From contig NZ_WJNG01000005.1 of NCBI RefSeq assembly GCF_009649745.1, positions 62,001-126,000 on the forward strand: a DNA stretch of 64,000 nt, in the 5' to 3' direction. Shown here piece by piece: positions 26,644 to 34,967 of this stretch. The notes under the pieces are model-generated. The model was not told where the DNA came from. It made no database searches and saw nothing but the letters and a program-made list of their open reading frames with translations. The translations under genes and the position numbers were made by a program. Each line of letters starts with the position of its first letter. Positions within the stretch are counted from its first letter, which is position 1. Source of the stretch: Aquibacillus halophilus. Its GTDB lineage: Bacteria > Bacillota > Bacilli > Bacillales > Amphibacillaceae.

Positions 26644-27528
26644 CTAATCAGATAATGGTTTCTTATTTTCATCGAGGGTAAAACCTTCACCTATTACATC
26701 ATGGACAGAAGTAACAGCAACAAAAGCATGAGGATCAATAGAATTTATTTTGTTCTTTAACCGAACAATCTCATTCCTTCCCACAACACAATAGAGCACA
26801 TCACGACTTTCACCGGTATAATTGCCCTTTCCTTGTAAAACTGTAACTCCTCTTTCCATTTCGTTCATTATTTTATTCGATATTTCACTGCTACGACTTG
26901 AAATGATCGTAGCTCCTCTAGCAGCATAAGCACCCTCTTGAATAAAGTCAATTACTCTCGCACCTAGATAAACAGCTACTAGAGTGTACATTCCTTCTAC
27001 CAGCTCCAAATAGGTGATAATTGAGGTAGTGATAACTATCGCATCGAACAAGAACATGGTTTTCCCCATGCTCCATCCAATATATTTATGAACAATCCTC
27101 GCTATTATATCTACACCGCCTGTAGTTCCACCATATCTAAATATAATTCCAAGACCAACACCGATCGTTACACCTGCAAAAAGAGCTACAAGGGTCATAT
27201 CGGATTGCAAATGTAATTGATAAGGTTCTATTTGAAAGATAAAAAGAAAAAGAGAAACTGCCAACGTTCCTACAATTGTATAGATAAATGAATTTCGCCC
27301 GAGAAATTTCCAACCAATTAAAAATATGGGGATATTTAATAAAATATTTGAAATCGCTGGATCCCAATCCCATATAAAATAAAATAATAAGGTTATACCA
27401 GTAAATCCACCTTCACCTAGATTATTTTGCATATTAAAATGGACAATACCAAAAGAAAAAATAGCTGCACCAATTATAATAAATATTATATTTTTTAATT
27501 TGAGACCTACAAAAGTCATGTTGAGCAC
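26644..27528 (-). CDS. ypjC: YitT family membrane protein with DUF2179 domain
   Basis: The 294-residue protein has five to six membrane helices in its first two thirds (IIFIIIGAAIFSFGIVHFN at the N-terminus) with the family motif GEGGFTGITLL and RYGGTTGGVDIIARI. A C-terminal soluble DUF2179 domain follows (about 225-285, GVTVLQGKGNYTGESRDVLY). Position next to ypjD matches B. subtilis YpjC. Function is unproven. It is transcribed on its own against the neighbours; GAGGTG precedes the ATG. Confidence 0.88.
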   Translation of the reverse strand: MLNMTFVGLKLKNIIFIIIGAAIFSFGIVHFNMQNNLGEGGFTGITLLFYFIWDWDPAISNILLNIPIFLIGWKFLGRNSFIYTIVGTLAVSLFLFIFQIEPYQLHLQSDMTLVALFAGVTIGVGLGIIFRYGGTTGGVDIIARIVHKYIGWSMGKTMFLFDAIVITTSIITYLELVEGMYTLVAVYLGARVIDFIQEGAYAARGATIISSRSSEISNKIMNEMERGVTVLQGKGNYTGESRDVLYCVVGRNEIVRLKNKINSIDPHAFVAVTSVHDVIGEGFTLDENKKPLSD

Positions 27529-27725
27529 CTCTTCATTTTATTAGGTAGAAATTGCTTATTAAGAATAGATGGATTACTGAATAATTCTAAATATTAACAG
27601 GTTTACTGCTGCTTTTAGTATAATTATGATCAATCCTTTTATTTTATTAAATCAACTGTTTGATTTATATATTATAGTAAAACATGACTTTTGTAACAAC
27701 GAAATCTATTTGTTAGACTAAATAT

Positions 27726-27754
27726 TTGTCAAAATACAAGCTTTTAGCTAACAT
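27726..27754 (+). promoter_or_regulatory. Sigma-A promoter of the ypjD-dapB operon
   Basis: TTGTCA, 17 bases and TAACAT lie 35 bases before ypjD. Spacing is optimal; five of six -35 and four of six -10 bases match. Confidence 0.5.
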
Positions 27755-27788
27755 GTAAGTGTAAATGGACACAGAAGGAGCATATGTT

Positions 27789-28145
27789 ATGTATGAAGAA
27801 AAACCATTTAATACTGCAGAAATGCAAAAAAGAGTAGATGACTTCATATCTCAATATAAAGAAGGGTATTTTTCACCTTTAAGTATGCTTGCCAGGTTTT
27901 CCGAAGAAGTTGGAGAATTAGCAAGAGAAGTTAATCACTATTATGGAGAAAAACCAAAAAAGCCGACGGAAAAAGAAAATACAATTGAAGATGAGTTAGG
28001 AGATTTATTATTTGTAACAATTTCTTTTGCCAACTCGTTGAATATTGATTTATCCGAAGCTTTTGATCGTGCTATGAGTAAAATAGAAAAAAGAGATAAA
28101 GATCGTTGGACACGAAAAGATGCGGAGGTAAATGAAAATGAGTAA
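27789..28145 (+). CDS. ypjD: MazG-like nucleotide pyrophosphohydrolase YpjD
   Basis: The protein of 118 residues has the all-alpha NTP pyrophosphatase metal motif: [14 protein letters not shown], then [16 protein letters not shown], giving the E-x2-E and E-x2-D ligands. B. subtilis YpjD has the same size and position. ATG 27789 is chosen because AGAAGGAG stands eight bases before it; the in-frame ATG at 27765 precedes that site. The end overlaps dapB by eight bases, so it is the first gene of the long dapB-pan operon. Confidence 0.88.
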   Translation: MYEEKPFNTAEMQKRVDDFISQYKEGYFSPLSMLARFSEEVGELAREVNHYYGEKPKKPTEKENTIEDELGDLLFVTISFANSLNIDLSEAFDRAMSKIEKRDKDRWTRKDAEVNENE

Positions 28146-28938
28146 AATTAGAGTTGTAGTAGCTGGGCCTAGAGGAAAAATGGGTAGTGAAGCATTACGC
28201 ATGATTAGAAAAGATGACTCACTAGAACTAGTGGCCTGTTTAGATAGAAAGAACAGCGGTAAAAAAGTGAGTGAAGTAGAAGATCTTCCTAGCTTCGATG
28301 TTTATATATATGATGATGTAGTTGAATGTTTTCAAGCCGTTGATGCTGATGTATTAGTTGATCTAACCACACCTGAAGTAGGATACATTCATACTAAGGC
28401 AGCGATTGAACATGGCGTTAGACCTGTTGTTGGTACTACAGGGTTTACTAAAGAACAGTTAGAAGAATTAACCAAACTTGCTGAGGAAAAGGGTATAGGA
28501 GCAGTTATCGCACCAAACTTTGCTGTAGGGGCTGTCCTTATGATGCAATTTTCAAAATGGGCTGCCAAGTATTTTCCAGATGTCGAAATAATAGAACGCC
28601 ATCATGACCAAAAACTTGATGCCCCATCAGGGACAGCAATTAAAACAGCAGAACTAATCCAAGAGGTTAGAGAAAGCAAGAAACAAGGACATCCAGATGA
28701 GAAGGAAACATTGCCAGGTGCAAGAGGAGCAGACGTCGACGGAATGAGGATACATAGTGTCAGATTACCAGGTCTAATCGCACACCAAGAAGTTGTCTTT
28801 GGATCTTCCGGTCAGAACTTAACGATTAAACACGATACATTTCACCGAGAATCATTTATGTCAGGAGTTAAATTAGCAATAGATCAAGTAGTAAAATTAG
28901 ATATACTTGTTTATGGACTTGAGAATTTACTAGACTAA
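28138..28938 (+). CDS. dapB: 4-hydroxy-tetrahydrodipicolinate reductase
   Basis: DapB makes tetrahydrodipicolinate for lysine, diaminopimelate and spore dipicolinic acid. The 266-residue protein has the nucleotide motif [11 protein letters not shown] near residue 9, VGTTGFT and the signature [15 protein letters not shown] with the catalytic His and Lys. ATG 28138 is used instead of 28132 since GGAGGT is only two bases before the latter. mgsA follows after 12 bases. Confidence 0.96.
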   Translation: MSKIRVVVAGPRGKMGSEALRMIRKDDSLELVACLDRKNSGKKVSEVEDLPSFDVYIYDDVVECFQAVDADVLVDLTTPEVGYIHTKAAIEHGVRPVVGTTGFTKEQLEELTKLAEEKGIGAVIAPNFAVGAVLMMQFSKWAAKYFPDVEIIERHHDQKLDAPSGTAIKTAELIQEVRESKKQGHPDEKETLPGARGADVDGMRIHSVRLPGLIAHQEVVFGSSGQNLTIKHDTFHRESFMSGVKLAIDQVVKLDILVYGLENLLD

Positions 28939-28950
28939 GGGGGAACCATA

Positions 28951-29373
28951 ATGAATATTGCATTAATAGCTCATGATAATAAGAAATCCGAAATGATTGA
29001 TTTCACCATTGCTTATTCGTATATTTTAAAAAAACATAAATTATTTGCTACTGGTACAACTGGAACAAGAATTAATGAAGCCACTAAAATGGATATACAC
29101 CTAGTTAAATCTGGACCTTTGGGTGGAGATCAACAAATTGGTGCAATGATAGCTGAAAATAAAATGGACTTAGTAATTTTCTTTCGGGACCCATTAACAG
29201 CACAACCTCATGAACCAGATATTATTGCTCTAATGCGTTTGTGCGACGTTTATAAGGTGCCATTAACAACGAATATCGGTGGCGCTGAGGTATTAATACG
29301 TGCACTAGAGAGTGGATTTTTTCAATGGAGAGAGATAATCCATACCGATGATAACCGAGAAGGCAATAAATAA
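28951..29373 (+). CDS. mgsA: Methylglyoxal synthase
   Basis: MgsA converts dihydroxyacetone phosphate to methylglyoxal. The 140-residue protein has [16 protein letters not shown], the phosphate-binding ATGTTGTRI and the catalytic region [17 protein letters not shown] with the Asp, followed by FFRDPL. Its stop codon overlaps the bshA start by one base. In B. subtilis bshB1 lies between mgsA and bshA, and it is missing here. Confidence 0.96.
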   Translation: MNIALIAHDNKKSEMIDFTIAYSYILKKHKLFATGTTGTRINEATKMDIHLVKSGPLGGDQQIGAMIAENKMDLVIFFRDPLTAQPHEPDIIALMRLCDVYKVPLTTNIGGAEVLIRALESGFFQWREIIHTDDNREGNK

Positions 29374-30503
29374 TGAAGAAGATCGGAATAACCTGCTATC
29401 CCACTGTTGGTGGTTCCGGTGTGATAGCAACTGAATTAGGTAAGCTATTGGCAAAGCAAGGACATGAAATTCACTTTATTACTTCAAGTTTACCATTTCG
29501 ACTTAATAGTGTGTATTCTAATATTTATTTTCACGAAGTTGAAATTAATCATTATCCTGTGTTTCAATATCCACCATATGATTTAGCTTTGGCTAGTAAG
29601 ATGGCGGAGGTAATTGACACGCAAAAATTAGATATACTGCACGTTCATTATGCAATGCCGCATGCCATTTGTGCGATATTAGCACGAGACATAGCTAAAC
29701 ACGACGTTAAAATTGTGACAACATTACATGGCACAGATATTACGGTTCTTGGTATAGATAAAAGCTTGAAAAAAATGATTAAACACGGTATTGAAAATTC
29801 TGACGCGGTAACTGCAGTTTCAAATAGTTTAGTAAAACAAACAAAAGAAATGCTTGAAATAGAAAAAGATATAGAAGTTGTTTATAATTTTGTTGACGAG
29901 AATGAATATCATTTCCAAGAAAATCCCGTTTTGAAATCTCAATATCGAATTGCTAATCACGAAAAAGTTATTGTACATATATCTAATTTTCGAAAAGTGA
30001 AACGTGTAGAGGATGTTATTTATGCATTCAAAAAAATTACTAATCGAGTACCATCAAAGTTACTGTTAATTGGTGATGGTCCAGAATACTCAGAGATATA
30101 CCAATTAGTACAGGACTTGAACTTACATAATAATGTATTATTTTTAGGTAAGCAAAAGAATGTTGCAGAAATACTTTCAATTGCAGACCTAAAACTATTA
30201 TTATCAGAGAAAGAAAGTTTTGGTTTAGTTATCCTAGAGGCAATGGCATGTGGTGTTCCTTGCATAGGATCAAATGTCGGGGGAATCCCTGAAGTTATAA
30301 CAAATAATTACAATGGCTTTATTACGGAACTCGGTGACATTGATATGGTGGCCAATAAAGCTATTCAGTTGTTAACGGATGATAAGTTATGGCAACAATT
30401 CTCCGAACATGGAATAGAACATGTAAAAAGAAACTTCAATTCGAAGAAGATTCTTCATCAGTATGAGCAATTGTATGACAAAACTTTGAATGACGGTGAT
30501 TAA
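29373..30503 (+). CDS. bshA: N-acetyl-alpha-D-glucosaminyl L-malate synthase
   Basis: BshA is the family 4 glycosyltransferase that starts bacillithiol synthesis from UDP-GlcNAc and malate. The 376-residue protein has CYPTVGGSGVIATELG at the N-terminus, HVHYAMPHA, TLHGTDITVLG and the donor-site E-x7-E in KESFGLVILEAMACGVP. It is translationally coupled to mgsA and abuts cca. Bacillithiol synthesis also needs BshB and BshC, neither of which is in this window. Confidence 0.95.
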   Translation: MKKIGITCYPTVGGSGVIATELGKLLAKQGHEIHFITSSLPFRLNSVYSNIYFHEVEINHYPVFQYPPYDLALASKMAEVIDTQKLDILHVHYAMPHAICAILARDIAKHDVKIVTTLHGTDITVLGIDKSLKKMIKHGIENSDAVTAVSNSLVKQTKEMLEIEKDIEVVYNFVDENEYHFQENPVLKSQYRIANHEKVIVHISNFRKVKRVEDVIYAFKKITNRVPSKLLLIGDGPEYSEIYQLVQDLNLHNNVLFLGKQKNVAEILSIADLKLLLSEKESFGLVILEAMACGVPCIGSNVGGIPEVITNNYNGFITELGDIDMVANKAIQLLTDDKLWQQFSEHGIEHVKRNFNSKKILHQYEQLYDKTLNDGD

Positions 30504-31736
30504 ATGCTAGATGATGCATTTAGAAAAGCTATTACTATTATCGAGAGAATTGAATTGCACGGCCACAAAGCCTATTTTGTAGGTGGTGCCGTTAGGGATC
30601 AGTATCTCAGTAAAGAGATTGGCGACATTGACATAACTTCTTCAGCTAGTCCAGTTGAAATTCAACAGATGTTTGATAAAGTTATTCCTGTAGGGATTGA
30701 ACACGGTACAGTTATCGTTAGGATTGAGGGTGAATCTTACGAAGTAACTACTTTTCGTGTGGAGGAAGGATATTCAGATTTCCGTCGCCCAGATCGTGTT
30801 CGGTTTGTTGATCGAATTGAGGATGATTTAGCTAGAAGAGACTTCACTATAAATGCTATCGCAATGGACAAAAGAGGAAACTTGATTGATCCTTTTGGTG
30901 GAAAAAAAGATATTGAATTGAGGCAAATCCGTACAGTCGGAAACCCAGTTGATCGCTTTCAAGAAGATCCGCTTCGGATAATGAGAGCGTTAAGATTCAG
31001 TAGTCAGTTAGGATTTACCATCAATCAAAGTACCAAAGAAGCACTCGTAAACTATATCGCTTGGATAGAGAAAATTGCTATAGAGAGAATAAGCACTGAG
31101 CTTGAAAAGATGTTTAACGGTTATTTTATTTCTAATGCAATCCCATTATTTGTAGAATCAAATATCGGGCATTATTTACCTATTTTCCGAGATAACCTAA
31201 ACCTAATTAATGACTTGAATAATCATAGTGTTCCATTATGTTCATTCTCGGAGATTATCGCAATGTTTCATCTAATTAAACAGGATATATCTGTCAAAGA
31301 TTGGGTTAGTGAGTGGAAGCTCTCAAATAAAATAGAAAAAGAAGCAACTATTTTGGTAAATGCAATAGATCACTATAGAGAAAAAAGCTTGGACAATTGG
31401 CTTATTTATTCTTTGCCAACTAACCTATTCAAAGCTTTTATTCGTTTACATTCTATCTTTTTCCCAAAATCCAATCTTGACTTAGAGCAACTAAACCAAA
31501 TGAAGATGGATTTACCTATCCATAGTAGGAAAGATCTAAACCTTAACGGGATTGAGATTACAAATCTATTCCCTGATGTGCCAAAGGGAGCTTGGATTAA
31601 CAATTGTTTATATCAGCTAGAACGTTATGTTGTACTTGGTCACCTAAATAATCAGAAAAATGAATTAAAGGAGTGGGCCAAGAATGGAATCCACCCGGAA
31701 TCTTTTAATAGAAATCTTAGAAAAGAACAAGAATAA
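30504..31736 (+). CDS. cca: CCA tRNA nucleotidyltransferase
   Basis: The 410-residue class II nucleotidyltransferase adds CCA to tRNA 3' ends. It has FVGGAVRDQYL near residues 22-32, the metal-binding GDIDITSSASP, the template region RRPDRV and RRDFTINAIAMD, and DRFQEDPLRIMRALRFSSQLG. The ATG follows the bshA stop without a gap. The last 53 bases overlap birA in another frame. Confidence 0.95.
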   Translation: MLDDAFRKAITIIERIELHGHKAYFVGGAVRDQYLSKEIGDIDITSSASPVEIQQMFDKVIPVGIEHGTVIVRIEGESYEVTTFRVEEGYSDFRRPDRVRFVDRIEDDLARRDFTINAIAMDKRGNLIDPFGGKKDIELRQIRTVGNPVDRFQEDPLRIMRALRFSSQLGFTINQSTKEALVNYIAWIEKIAIERISTELEKMFNGYFISNAIPLFVESNIGHYLPIFRDNLNLINDLNNHSVPLCSFSEIIAMFHLIKQDISVKDWVSEWKLSNKIEKEATILVNAIDHYREKSLDNWLIYSLPTNLFKAFIRLHSIFFPKSNLDLEQLNQMKMDLPIHSRKDLNLNGIEITNLFPDVPKGAWINNCLYQLERYVVLGHLNNQKNELKEWAKNGIHPESFNRNLRKEQE

Positions 31737-32658
31737 TTACATATCTGGGGAACAGATGTCAAAAATGTTAGGGATCTCTCGAACTGCTGTTTGGAAGCAC
31801 ATGAAAGAATTACAAAAGGATGGGTATGAGATAGAAGGGATTTCTAAAAAGGGTTATAAAATCACTCAATTTCCATCAAAGGTAAGTGTAAATACGTTAC
31901 AATGGGGTTCGAAAACAAAATGGTTAGGTAAAACACTTATTCATAAACACAGTACGGGATCCACACAAATTATAGGTCATCAATTAGCTGTTGAAGGAAC
32001 TCCCCATGGAACAGTTGTTGTTGCAGACGTGCAAACTGAAGGTAAGGGTCGGTTTGATCGGAAATGGCATTCATCCAATAACAAGGGCATCTGGATGAGT
32101 ATTGTTTTGCGCCCGAACCTTCTTCCAAATCAAGCACCACAAATAACATTACTTGCTGCAACGGTTATTGCTGATGTAATTAAAAGCAAGACAGGCCTTT
32201 CACCAAATATTAAATGGCCAAATGACGTTCTAATTAACAACAAAAAAGTTTCGGGTATTCTTACTGAAATGCAAGCTGAACAGGATCGTATTCAGTATAT
32301 GGTATTAGGTATTGGGATTAACATTAACCAATCAGTAGAGACGTTAGCAAATGATATTAAGGCTTCAGCAACATCCTTAAGGATAGAATCAACGATTGAA
32401 TGGAATATACGTGATCTAATACAGGAAACACTAGCACACTTTGAACAGGCCTATGATTCTTTTATTGATGAGGGTTTCTCTCCCATAAAAAGCAAATGGG
32501 AAAGTTACGCTTACATGATTGGACAAAGCGTTCGAATAAAAACTTTTAAGAAGGAAACTACGGCACAATTAATCGGTATCAAAGAAGATGGTGCTTTAAT
32601 AATTAAGAATGAAGATGGTAGTCATGAATCACTATATTCTGCCGAAATCCAATGGTAG
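31684..32658 (+). CDS. birA: Biotin-protein ligase and biotin repressor BirA
   Basis: BirA attaches biotin to carboxylases and, with biotinyl-AMP, represses biotin genes. The 324-residue protein has an N-terminal winged helix (about 5-60, MLGISRTAVWKHMKELQKDG), the ligase core (STGSTQ, then EGKGRFDRKWHS and WPNDVLIN), and a C-terminal SH3-like domain. ATG 31684 lies inside cca, with AAAGGAG a few bases upstream; the 53-base overlap is real since both frames are fully conserved. Confidence 0.95.
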   Translation: MESTRNLLIEILEKNKNNYISGEQMSKMLGISRTAVWKHMKELQKDGYEIEGISKKGYKITQFPSKVSVNTLQWGSKTKWLGKTLIHKHSTGSTQIIGHQLAVEGTPHGTVVVADVQTEGKGRFDRKWHSSNNKGIWMSIVLRPNLLPNQAPQITLLAATVIADVIKSKTGLSPNIKWPNDVLINNKKVSGILTEMQAEQDRIQYMVLGIGININQSVETLANDIKASATSLRIESTIEWNIRDLIQETLAHFEQAYDSFIDEGFSPIKSKWESYAYMIGQSVRIKTFKKETTAQLIGIKEDGALIIKNEDGSHESLYSAEIQW

Positions 32659-32670
32659 GGAGAGAGTTAT

Positions 32671-33483
32671 GTGAAAAATTCAATTCAATTACAAAACATG
32701 AAAACTGAAGGCGAAAAAATTTCTATGCTAACTGCCTATGATTATCCTTCCGCAAAAATTGCTGAAGAAGCAGGAATCGATATGATTTTGGTTGGTGACT
32801 CATTAGGAATGGTAGTGTTAGGCTATGAATCAACAATCCAGGTATCTCTAGATGATATGATCCACCATGGTAAGGCCGTGGCAAAGGGGGCAAGAGACAC
32901 GTTTATTGTAATAGATATGCCTTTTATGTCCTATCACATCTCATTAGAAGATTCACTAACTAATGCCAAAAAAATGTTTCAAGAAACAAATGCACACGCA
33001 TTAAAAGTTGAAGGGGCTTCCGAGGAAATCTTAACACTAATTTCACGATTAAAAAGTGGAGGTATACCTGTCATTGCTCACTTAGGTCTTACTCCACAAT
33101 CTGTCAACGTACTTGGTGGGTATCGTGTTCAAGGCAAAGATAAGGAAACCGCTCAACAGTTAATTAACGATGCGAAGGCATTGGAGCGAAGCGGAGCAAT
33201 TGGTTTGGTTATTGAATGTGTTCCCAAACAATTGGCAAAACTTGTTACAAAAGAATTAACCATTCCTACTATTGGAATTGGGGCAGGTGTTGAATGTGAT
33301 GGACAAGTCTTGGTATTACATGATGTGTTACAATATGGCATTGACAGACTACCCAAATTTGTTAAGACGTATGACGATGCAAATAGTAGTTTTACAGAAG
33401 CCATCAAAACATATGTTAAAGAAGTAAAGGATGGTACATTTCCTGCTGAAAATCATTCTTTTACAATGAATATAGATAATTGA
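32671..33483 (+). CDS. panB: 3-methyl-2-oxobutanoate hydroxymethyltransferase
   Basis: PanB makes ketopantoate from ketoisovalerate. The 270-residue protein has [54 protein letters not shown] and the catalytic [18 protein letters not shown]. The start is GTG with AGGGAGAG upstream. It is followed at once by panC and panD, completing the beta-alanine/pantoate branch. Confidence 0.96.
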   Translation: MKNSIQLQNMKTEGEKISMLTAYDYPSAKIAEEAGIDMILVGDSLGMVVLGYESTIQVSLDDMIHHGKAVAKGARDTFIVIDMPFMSYHISLEDSLTNAKKMFQETNAHALKVEGASEEILTLISRLKSGGIPVIAHLGLTPQSVNVLGGYRVQGKDKETAQQLINDAKALERSGAIGLVIECVPKQLAKLVTKELTIPTIGIGAGVECDGQVLVLHDVLQYGIDRLPKFVKTYDDANSSFTEAIKTYVKEVKDGTFPAENHSFTMNIDN

Positions 33484-33504
33484 TTTTAAAGCTGGAGGAT
33501 AGGC

Positions 33505-34374
33505 ATGAAAATTATTCGTACGATACAAGAGATGAAGCAGCATGCATCCAAATTAAAAAAACAAGGACAAGCAATAGGTTTTGTTCCAACAATGGGTTAT
33601 TTACACGAGGGTCATCAACAATTGATGAGTAAAGCCCGCCAAGAGAATGATATATTAATTGTCAGTATCTTTGTTAATCCTTTGCAATTCGGCCCAAATG
33701 AGGACTTTGAACGATACCCTAGAGATGAGCAACGTGATATAAAGACTGCTGAATACAATCAGGTGGATGTTTTATTTATTCCGGAAAAAGCTGATATGTA
33801 TCCTAGTCCACGATCAATATCTTTACATGTCTTAAGGAGAAGTAACGTACTTTGTGGTCGTAGTAGAGAAGGACACTTCGAAGGTGTTGTAACAGTCTTA
33901 TCTAAGCTGTTTAACATTACTTTGCCAGATAAAGTATACTTTGGAATGAAAGACGCTCAACAAGTGGCTGTTGTAGATGCTCTAATTAACGATTTAAATT
34001 ACCCAATTGAAATCATACCAGTATCAACTGTTAGAGAACTCGATGGACTGGCAAAAAGTAGTAGAAACGTTTATCTGTCAGATCAAGAAAGAGATGAGGC
34101 TAACAATATTTATAAGGCATTACAATTTGGTCTGAAATTAGTTGTTGACGGTGAGAAAAATCCTGATAATATTGTACAGGAGGTTAAGGATTTTATTCTT
34201 TCTAACACTCATGGTAAAATTGATTACGTTGAATTATTAAGTTATCCAGAGTTGACTCCAATTACATCCATAAATGAACAAGTTATCCTAGCTACGGCCG
34301 TTCATTTTGAACGTGCACGTTTAATTGATAACGTTGTTTTTAATGGTCAGGGGTCAGTTTCTGAAAGGATATAG
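33505..34374 (+). CDS. panC: Pantothenate synthetase
   Basis: PanC condenses pantoate and beta-alanine with ATP. The 289-residue protein has the nucleotide-binding [14 protein letters not shown] near residues 28-41, [33 protein letters not shown] and a KSSRN loop. The ribosome binding site is GGAGGAT. Middle gene of panBCD. Confidence 0.96.
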   Translation: MKIIRTIQEMKQHASKLKKQGQAIGFVPTMGYLHEGHQQLMSKARQENDILIVSIFVNPLQFGPNEDFERYPRDEQRDIKTAEYNQVDVLFIPEKADMYPSPRSISLHVLRRSNVLCGRSREGHFEGVVTVLSKLFNITLPDKVYFGMKDAQQVAVVDALINDLNYPIEIIPVSTVRELDGLAKSSRNVYLSDQERDEANNIYKALQFGLKLVVDGEKNPDNIVQEVKDFILSNTHGKIDYVELLSYPELTPITSINEQVILATAVHFERARLIDNVVFNGQGSVSERI

Positions 34375-34388
34375 TAGGGGGAACTATT

Positions 34389-34772
34389 ATGTTACGTACC
34401 ATGATGAAAGCTAAAATTCATCGTGCCCGGGTGACGGAAGCTAATTTAAATTATGTCGGAAGTATTACTATTGATGAAGAGATATTAGAACAAGTTGGTA
34501 TTTTACCACACGAAAAAGTGCAAATTGTTAATAATAATAATGGTGAACGACTGGAGACATATGTAATCCCAGGTGAAAAGGGTAGTAAGGTTTTTTGTTT
34601 AAACGGTGCAGCTGCACGGTTAGTTCAACAGGGTGATATTATAATTATTGTTTCCTATGCACTACTCTCAAATGAAGAATTATCAACATTTAAACCTAAA
34701 GTTGCCATAATGAACGAGGACAACGACATTATAGATTTGATAGAAGAGGAACCACCTTTTACAGTAAGATAG
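34389..34772 (+). CDS. panD: Aspartate 1-decarboxylase precursor
   Basis: PanD makes beta-alanine from aspartate with a pyruvoyl group formed by self-cleavage between Gly24 and Ser25, visible in [10 protein letters not shown]. The 127-residue protein also has [17 protein letters not shown] and [19 protein letters not shown] precedes ATG. It is the last gene of the operon and has a terminator behind it. Confidence 0.96.
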   Translation: MLRTMMKAKIHRARVTEANLNYVGSITIDEEILEQVGILPHEKVQIVNNNNGERLETYVIPGEKGSKVFCLNGAAARLVQQGDIIIIVSYALLSNEELSTFKPKVAIMNEDNDIIDLIEEEPPFTVR

Positions 34773-34808
34773 TATTCTTAGTAAGCACTAAACCTTAAAT
34801 CTAATGAA

Positions 34809-34850
34809 AAAACTCTTATCGGAGAATAGGCTTTGATAGGGGTTTTCTTT
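34809..34850 (+). terminator. Rho-independent terminator after panD
   Basis: AAAACTCTTATC pairs with GATAGGGGTTTT (two G-T pairs) around a 14-base loop, followed by CTTTAT. Confidence 0.65.
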
Positions 34851-34967
34851 ATAGGCGAGAACAATTGTGACAAAACACTCTCAGTAGTAGCTGCGACGTG
34901 TACCTAGTGTAACAATTGTGTTTATCGCACGAAAAATAGGATTGTTAACCTTTATGGAGGTGAAATC

